NCBI RefSeq assembly: GCF_001675285.1
Contig: NZ_LSGQ01000001.1
Span: 124,001 to 188,000, forward strand
DNA from: Elizabethkingia miricola
GTDB taxonomy: Bacteria; Bacteroidota; Bacteroidia; Flavobacteriales; Weeksellaceae
Length of the DNA: 64,000 nucleotides
Reading direction: 5' to 3'
Every line of letters begins with the position of its first letter. Position 1 is the stretch's first letter. A program made the position numbers and the translations under genes. The notes under the pieces were generated by a model. It saw nothing but the letters and a program-made list of their open reading frames with translations, had not been told where the DNA came from and searched no databases. Below are positions 33,571-41,539 of this stretch, in pieces.

Positions 33571-33642
33571 CATCACACCAACATCATCTACATCTGCATC
33601 CGCATTAATATCATCTACATCATCCGCATCATCACCAACATA
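33571..33642 (-). repeat. GAT-rich imperfect trinucleotide tract after the cassette A stop codon
   Basis: Read on the minus strand in the frame of the lipoprotein just past its TAA, the 24 triplets include ten GAT, with repeated units GTAGATGAT, GCGGATG and GTTGGTG each occurring twice. It would encode an Asp-rich stretch if read through. Confidence 0.75.
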
Positions 33643-35283
33643 TTATTTTCTTTTCACACAACGGATACTTTCTCCGTATTTATAGTACTGACCCGTTCCT
33701 ATTGTAACTCCGCCGCTATTGAAGCTAAAATCATAGAAATTTTCAGCAGACAATTCAGTACTTGTCCAATATCTTGCTTCTACAGAAGCTTTAACAGCAT
33801 TATATGTATTACCAAAACCTGCTAACGGTAAGAATAAATACTTATCATAATCTGCGGGAGCAGGCTGCGTATCTGTTCCGATAAAAATTCCTTTCACACC
33901 ATTATAGTATCCCGGGAAGGTATATACATTTTTACCTGCCGAATCCACAACCTCTTTCTGAGTTGGTAATCTCCATCCACCTCCATATGCTGTAACTTTG
34001 GTACAAGGATCTTCTTCGATACGATATATACTGGTTCCGGTTACATCCGCAGGCAACCTGTACGCTTCCGTAACATCTTTAGCTGTCTCCAATGGTTTAA
34101 CTGCATTGAAATACCAGTGATCTCCAAATTCAGACTGATTAGCAGCGAACCCGTAATTACCATTATTGTAAATAAGATTCGCCGGAGCCCAGATAATATC
34201 TCCACCTACATCATGTCCGGACGCCGGAGCAAGAGTAAGATTAAGATTATAACGTACTCCCGGAGTAATATTTAAGTCTTTTGATCCACTAATTTTAAAA
34301 TTAGTTTTTGTAACCCCTGCAATAGTGATAGAGGGAATAATCATTTCCCCACTTGTTGTTACCGGACTACGCAGAATAGTTGTAGCCTTAACGACCGCAC
34401 CTGGAATAGCTCCTGTAAACTTAACAGATGCTGAACCGGCAGAGCCATTCCATATAATATTATTAGCATTAACCGTATTGTCCGTATTAAAATAATCCGA
34501 TATTTTAACATTGGCAGATGCATAATTCGGAGTTACAACTCCGTCACTAATAGCTTCAATATTACCTATAGCTGCAGTATTAATAGTTGTTGTAATTTCG
34601 CTGAACGCATGCTTAAAAACAACATCTAAGTAGTTTGTTCCTTCTGCGATTGTTATAGTTTTTTTGAAAAGCAATAAATCATAATCAGCATTACTTACCT
34701 GAATATCATTATAAGCATAACTATTTCCTGCAGGCGTAAAATTAGGACTAACCGTATCACTGTTAGCTGAAAGACAAACAAAAGTTAAAGTCTCACCTGC
34801 ATTTACAGGAAAATGACTTCCTTCTTCTGGCAAATCCTGCCCGTATATATAATTACGCACTCCTAACCATGCACCGTCTACAGAATAAACAATAACTCTG
34901 TATTTAGTTCCTATTTTCAACTCCTGAGGCCCCACTGGCGCAGCTGCAGCCACAGGACCAATTGCAGCCTGAGTGGTATTTCTTACTGAAGAAGCCACCG
35001 GTGTAAGTGTTGCAATAAGTTTAAAATCTTTGTTAAAAGAAACTTCAGAACGTTGTTCCATCGGTGCTGCAAAATTTTTATTTCCTACAGATGCCATTTT
35101 AATCGCACCATTCCCTAAAAGGTTTTGTACACCAGAATCTATTCCTTGCAGATTAATTTTAAGAGTAGCCTGTTTATCTCCATTACTAACTACATCATCA
35201 TTACTTCTACATGAGAAAAGCATTATTGTTACCAAGAATAGCAATGCTATTCTACCTCTAAATATTGTATTTTTTTTCATCAT
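33643..35283 (-). CDS. Fimbrillin-like (Mfa-like) lipoprotein with C-terminal FISUMP-type domain, cassette A
   Basis: I start at ATG 35283 (double ATG, MMKKN), with AGGAG-like sequence just upstream; a 35295 start adds four residues. The signal peptide ends at TIMLFSC. The N-terminal domain is Mfa-like: LKINLQGIDSG, KYRVIVYSVDGAW, GETLTFVCLSANS and YLDVVFKHAFSEITTTINT. The C-terminal domain is FISUMP-like: YGGGWRLPTQKEVVDSAG, LFLPLAGFG, EARYWTSTE and a final GESIRCVKRK. This domain order is the same as in the lipoprotein at 2894-4576, unlike cassettes B and C. The role is inferred to be surface attachment. Confidence 0.86.
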   Translation of the reverse strand: MMKKNTIFRGRIALLFLVTIMLFSCRSNDDVVSNGDKQATLKINLQGIDSGVQNLLGNGAIKMASVGNKNFAAPMEQRSEVSFNKDFKLIATLTPVASSVRNTTQAAIGPVAAAAPVGPQELKIGTKYRVIVYSVDGAWLGVRNYIYGQDLPEEGSHFPVNAGETLTFVCLSANSDTVSPNFTPAGNSYAYNDIQVSNADYDLLLFKKTITIAEGTNYLDVVFKHAFSEITTTINTAAIGNIEAISDGVVTPNYASANVKISDYFNTDNTVNANNIIWNGSAGSASVKFTGAIPGAVVKATTILRSPVTTSGEMIIPSITIAGVTKTNFKISGSKDLNITPGVRYNLNLTLAPASGHDVGGDIIWAPANLIYNNGNYGFAANQSEFGDHWYFNAVKPLETAKDVTEAYRLPADVTGTSIYRIEEDPCTKVTAYGGGWRLPTQKEVVDSAGKNVYTFPGYYNGVKGIFIGTDTQPAPADYDKYLFLPLAGFGNTYNAVKASVEARYWTSTELSAENFYDFSFNSGGVTIGTGQYYKYGESIRCVKRK

Positions 35284-35316
35284 TTCTCCTATCATTTTTT
35301 TTGTTGTTATCAGAAG

Positions 35317-35493
35317 TTACCATTCAATGGTTCTATTGTCATCATCACCCTGGATCCATTCATCCTGGACAACTCCACCATTATTAGGAGGAACAACTCT
35401 GGCAGAACCCGCTGCTATTCCCTGTTCCATTTCAACAAAAAATACTTTCATATCAGGAGAAACGTATTCGCTTTTTTGTGTTTTTTCTTTCAT
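35317..35493 (-). CDS. 58-residue acidic protein preceding a fimbrillin-like lipoprotein (cassette A)
   Basis: The start at 35493 (MKEKTQKSEYVSP) matches the homologues in length; the frame itself is open from 35505. The product continues VFFVEMEQGIAAGSARVVPP and ends GDDDNRTIEW, almost identical at the C-terminus to the protein at 30840-31016 (ten of the last ten residues). It is acidic, soluble and has no export signal. The stop lies 33 bases before the lipoprotein ATG. Function unknown. Confidence 0.85.
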   Translation of the reverse strand: MKEKTQKSEYVSPDMKVFFVEMEQGIAAGSARVVPPNNGGVVQDEWIQGDDDNRTIEW

Positions 35494-35657
35494 TTTTTCT
35501 ATCATTTATGTTTTATAACTTCATTCGTATTTATTCTAATACACCACAAATGTCCTATCAGTGTGGCATATCAGTAATTATTTTTCAAAAAAAGCAGTCT
35601 TTTTTAAAATGCAAGTAATTGCAAAACAGAAAACTTATAGTTTAGATTTTCGGGGTG

Positions 35658-35665
35658 CAAAATTA
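35658..35665 (-). promoter_or_regulatory. -7 box of cassette A
   Basis: TAATTTTG followed by CACCCC on the minus strand, the common TAnnTTTGCA form. It predicts a leader of about 160 bases. No TTG is seen at -33. Confidence 0.5.
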
Positions 35666-35984
35666 CTCATTTATAATAATTATAAAAAAGGAACTTATAT
35701 TCAGAACATAATAAAAAATATACATTCATATTTTATGAAGTAGTTGACCCATATTTTCAAAATACATACCAAACTTTATTTAATTTCCGTAGTATTATTA
35801 AACAAATTTAAACAGCCTTATTATAACACCCCCTCTTTCTCCCTGCTATAAGGCTAAAATAAAATAAATAAAATTTAAACTATATTATTATGAATACCAT
35901 AATATATGATCACAACAAATCACAACCAGGCTTCAGCAAAAAATTGTAATAGATTAAATTCATGACAACTATTGCTTTTATAAA

Positions 35985-36018
35985 ATAAAATTCCCTCAAT
36001 CTTATAATTGAGGGAACA
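35985..36018 (-). terminator. Terminator of the nitronate monooxygenase-like gene
   Basis: TTCCCTCAAT (35991-36000) pairs with ATTGAGGGAA (36007-36016); T-rich on the minus-strand exit side. Confidence 0.85.
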
Positions 36019-36067
36019 ATAATTCTTAATCAAAAAACTATCTAAATCGGACTAAATCGGATACTCT

Positions 36068-37000
36068 TTATAATTCAGGACAACTACTCTCTTCAAACTC
36101 TTTTAGTAGCTTTTCAAACACTTTTTCCACTGACAAAATACTATCGATTAGAGCAGAGGACTGGCCTATTTCTAATTCTCCCTCTTCCATATCTCCCTCA
36201 AACATTCCTTTTTTAGCTCTTGCGCGCCCTAAAACAGACCTAAGAGCCTCCTGATCTCTTCCTGATTCATATAATTTTTCGATATCATTATAAAACTTAT
36301 TTTTAATAAGCCTAACCGGAGCCAGTTCTTTTAATGTCAAATGTGTTCCCCCTTCCTGTGTATCCACAATCTTCTGTTTAAAATTGTCGTGAGAGGAAGC
36401 TTCCTCGGTAGCAGCAAAGCGTGAGCCTATCTGTACACCTTCAGCTCCTAATAACATCGCAGCCTTAACCTGAGACCCTAAAGCAATGCCCCCCGCTGCA
36501 ATTAAAGGTAAATCAACTTGTCTTCTGACATTAGGAATAAGAGAGAGTGTTGTTGTCTCTTCCCTTCCATTATGCCCACCTGCTTCAAATCCTTCTGCAA
36601 CTACTGCATCTACACCTGCTTCCTGGCACTTTAATGCAAATTTGACACTGCTTACCACATGTGCTACTTTTATGCCCTCTTTTTTAAGAACCTCTGTATA
36701 GGTTTTAGGATTTCCCGCAGATGTAAAGACAATTTTAATTTTTTCTTCCAGAATAATATTAATGATCTCATCCATATTAGGATAGAGCATAGGTATATTC
36801 ACGCCAAATGGTTTATCTGTAGCTGCTTTGCATTTAATAATATTCTCTTTCAGAATATCAGGATACATACTCCCTGCTCCAAGCAAGCCTAAGCCACCGC
36901 AGTTGGAAACAGCAGAAGCCAATCTCCAGCCACTATGCCAGATCATACCGCCTTGTATAATAGGATATTTAATATCAAAAAGTTCTTTAATTCTGTTCAT
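36068..37000 (-). CDS. Nitronate monooxygenase / FabK-like flavoprotein
   Basis: The product of 310 residues is a TIM-barrel FMN enzyme of the NMO/FabK family: IIQGGMIWHSGWRLASAVSNCGGLGLLG near the start, EGFEAGGHNGREETTT (with the His next to the flavin), PLIAAGGIALGSQVKAAMLLGAEGVQIGSRF for phosphate binding. It may oxidise alkyl nitronates or act as an enoyl-ACP reductase; sequence alone does not decide between them. The start at 37000 (MNRIKELFDIKYP) fits the family better than 37018. The gene is monocistronic, with its own terminator. Confidence 0.88.
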   Translation of the reverse strand: MNRIKELFDIKYPIIQGGMIWHSGWRLASAVSNCGGLGLLGAGSMYPDILKENIIKCKAATDKPFGVNIPMLYPNMDEIINIILEEKIKIVFTSAGNPKTYTEVLKKEGIKVAHVVSSVKFALKCQEAGVDAVVAEGFEAGGHNGREETTTLSLIPNVRRQVDLPLIAAGGIALGSQVKAAMLLGAEGVQIGSRFAATEEASSHDNFKQKIVDTQEGGTHLTLKELAPVRLIKNKFYNDIEKLYESGRDQEALRSVLGRARAKKGMFEGDMEEGELEIGQSSALIDSILSVEKVFEKLLKEFEESSCPEL

Positions 37001-37098
37001 AATATTTAATAATGACAATCGATTTTCAATATACGAAAAACAGCTATTTAATTAGCAAAACAGATAGCTGACTTACTACAATTAGTTGACTGTAAATA

Positions 37099-37130
37099 AA
37101 AATCCCTGTAACATTCACTACAGGGATTTT
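37099..37130 (-). terminator. Terminator of the SurA-like gene
   Basis: AAAATCCCTGTA (37099-37110) pairs with TACAGGGATTTT (37119-37130) over an 8-base loop. Confidence 0.88.
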
Positions 37131-37150
37131 ATTTTAATTTATTGATCTCT

Positions 37151-38524
37151 TTATTTCATTAAAGATTCTCTCTTCCAGTCTGTTTTAAATTTACAGTCTT
37201 TATATCTGTTATTGATGGAAATAAATGTATCTGGCAATTTAGACTTAATCCACTGATCTACAATATTTCCTTTTTTCTGGTTCAAAGCTATAGACTTTAT
37301 ACGTTCATAGTCTGTTGTAATATCCAGAGTGTGAGCCGGTACAATATCGTTGATCTGAATCAGCTCGATTGCTTTTTTCTTACTTTGCCCCTCTTCGATT
37401 TCATAAGGCTCGGTAATATCACCTTTATTAAGACCTGCAATCTGATAAGCATCTACAGGATCCATTTTTGTTTTCTCAAGATTATCAGATCCATCCTGAC
37501 CGGTCATTACACCAGCATTAAACTTGGTAGACTTATCATCAGAATATTTTAAAGCAGCATCTTTAAACGAGATGGTACCATCAACAATCTGTGCTTTAAC
37601 TTTCTGCAATTCATTTTTAGCAGCTTTTATTTCTTCCGCATTTGGAGTACTGGCAATAAGAATATGTCTTACGTCATAGATTTTACCGGACTTCTTAATC
37701 AGCTGAATAATATGGTAACCATATTCAGTTTCTACAGGATCAGAAATTTCTCCTTCCTGAAGGTTTAGTGCTGCAGCTTCAAATGGTTTCACCATCATTC
37801 CTTTTGCAACATTATTGATAAGACCTCCATTCGAAGCTGAACCTGGATCTTCAGAATAAATTCTCGCTTGATTTTCGAAAGATTCACCTCCCTGGATGGC
37901 TGCTTTTATTTTCTTTAACTTATCAATAATCTCTTGTTTGTGAGCATCTGTCAATTTAGGATACATGATAATTCTGCTTAGCCTAACTTCATCATTTACC
38001 TGAGGTAACTGAGTTTTATAAGTATCATAAAAAGCAGAAACTTCACTTGGTGTAATATCTACACCTTTTGTGATTAATTTATATTTTTCGCCTTGGTAAT
38101 ACTGCTCAGAAGAGATCTTCTCAATAGCTGCCTTAAATTCGTATGCTGTACGGTATTTATAAGCAGCAAGCATGTCCTTTTCAGAAGGGAAACCAGAAAG
38201 CATCTGCTGGAATCTGTTATCTGCATCAGCTTTTAATTCTTTACTTCTGTTCTGAATAAGGGTATCTTTTTTTGCATGAAAAAGCAAAAGTTTATTGTGA
38301 ATAATACTCTCTATAATTTCACATTTATCCCCTACCGGCGATCCCTGTTGCTTGGACATGTTGATGTATTCTTCAATATCAGATTCCAAAACAATCTCAT
38401 TACCAATTACCGCAGCAATACCATCGACTAATTGTCCCTGTTTTACCTGAGCTTTTAGTAGTGTACCCGCAAAAGTGGTTACAAGGAAACTAAGGATAAA
38501 GAAAAAACGAAAGTTTTTTGTCAT
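37151..38524 (-). CDS. SurA-like periplasmic peptidyl-prolyl isomerase
   Basis: The product of 457 residues has a signal peptide (FAGTLLKAQ) and a SurA N-terminal domain (VDGIAAVIGNEIVLESDIEEYI). Two parvulin domains follow, the first at about residues 175-270 (RLSRIIMYPKL, then GGLINNVAKGMMVKPFEAAAL and YGYHIIQLI) and the second at about 280-385 (YDVRHILIAS, FNAGVMTGQDGSD). SurA chaperones unfolded outer-membrane proteins across the periplasm. It is the last of two consecutive chaperone genes and has its own -7 box upstream. Confidence 0.92.
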   Translation of the reverse strand: MTKNFRFFFILSFLVTTFAGTLLKAQVKQGQLVDGIAAVIGNEIVLESDIEEYINMSKQQGSPVGDKCEIIESIIHNKLLLFHAKKDTLIQNRSKELKADADNRFQQMLSGFPSEKDMLAAYKYRTAYEFKAAIEKISSEQYYQGEKYKLITKGVDITPSEVSAFYDTYKTQLPQVNDEVRLSRIIMYPKLTDAHKQEIIDKLKKIKAAIQGGESFENQARIYSEDPGSASNGGLINNVAKGMMVKPFEAAALNLQEGEISDPVETEYGYHIIQLIKKSGKIYDVRHILIASTPNAEEIKAAKNELQKVKAQIVDGTISFKDAALKYSDDKSTKFNAGVMTGQDGSDNLEKTKMDPVDAYQIAGLNKGDITEPYEIEEGQSKKKAIELIQINDIVPAHTLDITTDYERIKSIALNQKKGNIVDQWIKSKLPDTFISINNRYKDCKFKTDWKRESLMK

Positions 38525-38544
38525 ATCTATTTTTTATAATGGTG

Positions 38545-38552
38545 CAAAATTA
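38545..38552 (-). promoter_or_regulatory. -7 box of the SurA-like gene
   Basis: TAATTTTG followed by CACC on the minus strand, 20 bases before ATG 38524. Confidence 0.55.
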
Positions 38553-38589
38553 GAATTCTGCCCGAATTAAACCTTATTTTTTATTATAA

Positions 38590-40431
38590 TTATTTCTTAA
38601 AATTCTTTTGTAGAGCAGACACAAATCCAGGTTCGACTGTAATCTTTGCCTTGGATTTTAAATCTGCAAGAATCTTTTTAATCTGCTCAGATGTAACCAG
38701 TTCTTCAAGCTCACCTGATTCTTCAGCTTCCTTCTGAGTCATAACTCCTGCCGGAAGAATTTCATCATTAGCAATAACCAGAGTTCTTCCGCCTATTTTC
38801 GCAGTATAAACACCGGTTTTGAAAGGTACATTATATTTTTTGAAAACTTCTGCAGACTCTACCATCTCACCTTCATTGAAGTTGGCCAAAGCTTGCTTTT
38901 TATCGTTTGTCTTCCCTTTGTATTCTGCCTGCAATTTTTCCCAGTCAGCAGGATTCTTTATTGCTTTTACAAATTTATCAACATCCGCTTCATTACCCGG
39001 GATAATAACCCTTCCTTTAGCAGCTGCTTCTTTTTTGAACTTATCTTTGTGCTTGTTATAATAATCTGCTGTCCATTCTGGATGAAGCGAAATTTCCTTT
39101 TTAAGATACTCTGCATAGAAATAATTGGAATACAGATTCTTTTTAATATCCTCAAGCTGATTTTTAACTTCAGGTCTGTTTTCGAATTCAACGGTATAAG
39201 CTCTCATCAAGAAATTTCTGCCCATCATATCTACCAATTGCCCCCACTTCTTGTTGTCCATTTTTTCGACATCAGCAGTATGGTCCTTAATCTGAGCTTT
39301 AAAATCTCCTACAGTGAACTGCTGGCCATTATAAGTATACAATGCCTCTTTATCATTCACCAATTTTTTAAATTCTGCATAAGAAGCTTTTGCTTTACCT
39401 GCAGCTCCTGACTCCTTATAACCCGGAGATTTTTTCAGCTTATCTATAAATGCATCATAAAAAGCATTTCCGTACTGAGAATTCATCATATCCGTAAAGA
39501 AGAACTCTTTTGTATCCGGAGTTATCTGATAAGGTCTCTTTGAATAAATATTGAATATAAACCATTTATTTTCAATAAGAATAGGAGTTTTTGTATAATC
39601 ACCCTCTTTAAGAGTCTTTAGCTGTGTATAAGCTTCCTCTGGTAAAACAGGAGATCCCATCACAACACCACCATTCTTTTTCTCGTTATCATTACTTCCG
39701 AATTCCGCAGTAACCTCATTAAATTTTTTACCAGAAGCTAAAGCTTTATAAATTTCGGTTTTTGCTTTTTCTGAATTTGTATCATTAGGATATGATAATG
39801 TTCCGAAAATAAGATATCCTAAAGAAGGTCTTTCTCCTACAACCTTTACGAACATTACATTGTCCGGAGTGTCAATTAATTTTGAATAACCTCCTATAGA
39901 AAGTTTTTGTACATCAGCTTCCAGTTCAGCGCTCAATACACCAGCTTTAATATACAAAGGCTTAGCATCTCCTTTTGCTTCTGTCTGGATCGCCTGATCC
40001 ATGGTCATTTTCCCTAGCCTTACATCATTATAAATCTTTTGAAAATCTTTCTTTACACCCTCTTCTTTTTTTGCAAAGAAAACCTGAACCTGCTTTTCTT
40101 TTTGGCTAGCAGTCATATAATCGTTTAGGAACTTAGTTTCTAATTCCTTTGGATAATAGCTTTCTTTCTTTAACTCGTTAAGACGTGTACCAATCTGAGT
40201 CCTGAAGTTCTGCGTTGTATCTGCCTTTAGCGATCTGGAGAAATCCTGAATCAGTTTAAAATTAATATAGGAATCAATTGTTTGATCTATCCCCTGATTC
40301 TTCAGTCCCGATTCATATTCTTTTGAAAATTTTGCAACTGGCATTGCATCATTATTAATAACAATGCTTTGTGCAAAGCCTAAATGTGCTGCAGCTACAG
40401 TTAGCAGGGAGATTAAAGATTTAGTTTTCAT
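38590..40431 (-). CDS. Parvulin-type periplasmic peptidyl-prolyl isomerase, large form
   Basis: The product of 613 residues has a signal peptide (AAAHLGFAQ). A helical chaperone-like region follows (residues 30-200). A parvulin domain lies at about 200-305, with GERPSLGYLIFGTLSYPND and NGGVVMGSPVLPEEAYTQL. The C-terminal half is again helical, with QQFTVGDFKAQI and PEWTADYYNKHKDKFKKE. The layout resembles PpiD/SurA relatives annotated simply as peptidylprolyl isomerase in Bacteroidota. The gene follows the PfkB kinase gene by 42 bases and precedes the SurA-like gene by 65. Confidence 0.87.
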   Translation of the reverse strand: MKTKSLISLLTVAAAHLGFAQSIVINNDAMPVAKFSKEYESGLKNQGIDQTIDSYINFKLIQDFSRSLKADTTQNFRTQIGTRLNELKKESYYPKELETKFLNDYMTASQKEKQVQVFFAKKEEGVKKDFQKIYNDVRLGKMTMDQAIQTEAKGDAKPLYIKAGVLSAELEADVQKLSIGGYSKLIDTPDNVMFVKVVGERPSLGYLIFGTLSYPNDTNSEKAKTEIYKALASGKKFNEVTAEFGSNDNEKKNGGVVMGSPVLPEEAYTQLKTLKEGDYTKTPILIENKWFIFNIYSKRPYQITPDTKEFFFTDMMNSQYGNAFYDAFIDKLKKSPGYKESGAAGKAKASYAEFKKLVNDKEALYTYNGQQFTVGDFKAQIKDHTADVEKMDNKKWGQLVDMMGRNFLMRAYTVEFENRPEVKNQLEDIKKNLYSNYFYAEYLKKEISLHPEWTADYYNKHKDKFKKEAAAKGRVIIPGNEADVDKFVKAIKNPADWEKLQAEYKGKTNDKKQALANFNEGEMVESAEVFKKYNVPFKTGVYTAKIGGRTLVIANDEILPAGVMTQKEAEESGELEELVTSEQIKKILADLKSKAKITVEPGFVSALQKNFKK

Positions 40432-40473
40432 GTATCTGATGTAAGTATTTAATAAAACCTGAAAAACCGGTGA

Positions 40474-41394
40474 TTAAACCAGTTCCTCAAATGTTGTTAG
40501 TTCTTTAAATTGCTTAATTCTTTCTTTAAGCATTGCAGGGGTTACAGTCTGTATTTTTTCTGTTCCGAATTCTTCTACCGTAAATGAAGCTAAAGCACTT
40601 CCCACAATAAGAGCTGTTTTCATGCTTTCGAAATCAAACTTCTCACATTTAGCAAGGTGTGCTACAAACCCTCCGGCAAAAGTATCTCCGGCTCCTGTAG
40701 GATCGAAAACATCTTCTAATAATAAAGCAGGAATAGCAAATACTTTTCCGTCTTCGAAAAGAAGTGCACCATGCTCTCCTTTCTTAATGATTACATATTT
40801 AGGACCTAAAGCATGAATTTTCTTAGCAGCTTTTACCAAAGAATATTCTCCGGACAACTGTCTTGCTTCCTCATCATTAATAGTAATAACATCTGTTTTA
40901 GCAATAACATCCATTAGCAAATCCCACGTAAGATCCATCCAGAAATTCATTGTATCTAAAACAACTAATTTCGGACGTTCTTTCATTCTTTCTAAAACTG
41001 CAAGCTGAACTGCAGGATGCAAGTTTCCAAGCATTAATATCTCTGCATCGGCTCCGCCTTCAGGAATCTTTGGATCGAAATTTTCTAATACATTTAGCTC
41101 AGTAGCCAAGGTATCACGGGTATTCAGATCATTATGATATTTACCTGCCCAGAAAAAAGTCTTACCATCTTCAACAACTTCAACGCCATCTACATTGATA
41201 TTTTTCCCCTTCATCATGTCCAGATATTCATCAGGAAAGTCGCCACCTACAACTGAAACCAAATGTACATCAGTGTCAAGAACAGAAGCTGCCAATCCGA
41301 TATAAGTTGCTGCTCCGCCTAATATTTTATCTGTTTTACCAAATGGTGTTTCGATAGCATCAAAAGCTACAGTACCTACTGAAAGAAGTTTCAT
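40474..41394 (-). CDS. PfkB family carbohydrate/nucleoside kinase
   Basis: The product of 306 residues has the ribokinase fold: LSVGTVAFDAIETPFG at the start, the first signature GGAATYIGLAASVL, and the second signature DPTGAGDTFAGGFVAHLA with the catalytic Asp. LVVLDTMNFWMDLTW and INDEEARQLSG are typical of the adenosine-kinase/PfkB group in Bacteroidota. The substrate is not certain. It may be transcribed with the downstream isomerase gene, whose start is 42 bases away. Confidence 0.92.
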   Translation of the reverse strand: MKLLSVGTVAFDAIETPFGKTDKILGGAATYIGLAASVLDTDVHLVSVVGGDFPDEYLDMMKGKNINVDGVEVVEDGKTFFWAGKYHNDLNTRDTLATELNVLENFDPKIPEGGADAEILMLGNLHPAVQLAVLERMKERPKLVVLDTMNFWMDLTWDLLMDVIAKTDVITINDEEARQLSGEYSLVKAAKKIHALGPKYVIIKKGEHGALLFEDGKVFAIPALLLEDVFDPTGAGDTFAGGFVAHLAKCEKFDFESMKTALIVGSALASFTVEEFGTEKIQTVTPAMLKERIKQFKELTTFEELV

Positions 41395-41539
41395 TTTCTA
41401 TTATTCTAAAATTTTGTTTTAATATTTTTTCTCATAAGCCTCTTATGCAATCTTTTAATGATAAATAAAACTGCAAAAAGAACTTATTTTTTAAGCATCC
41501 GGCAAAAATAGCTATTTTATAATTATCGTTGTAAAAAAA

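Larger units (their letters stand above)
33175..33642. other. AT-rich intergenic region with promoter, terminator and GAT-rich tract
   Basis: These 468 bases, extremely poor in G and C in the middle, contain the cassette B promoter (33348-33377), the terminator of cassette A (33540-33568) and a GAT-rich tract (33571-33642) next to the cassette A stop codon. I see no gene. Confidence 0.65.
35494..36067. other. AT-rich intergenic region upstream of cassette A
   Basis: These 574 bases hold a minus-strand -7 box (35658-35665), an 8-bp inverted repeat around a pyrimidine-rich island (35814-35855) and the terminator of the next gene (35985-36018). Short frames here have no homology-like features and I reject them. 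Confidence 0.6.

Noticed and set aside
33571-33642. GAT-rich tract as a CRISPR or VNTR array
   Set aside because: Units are 7-9 bases, irregular and without spacers; no cas genes are nearby.
35561-35743. A 60-codon plus-strand frame in the gap upstream of cassette A
   Set aside because: It has no domain-like features, lies in AT-rich regulatory sequence and is antisense to the probable promoter of cassette A.
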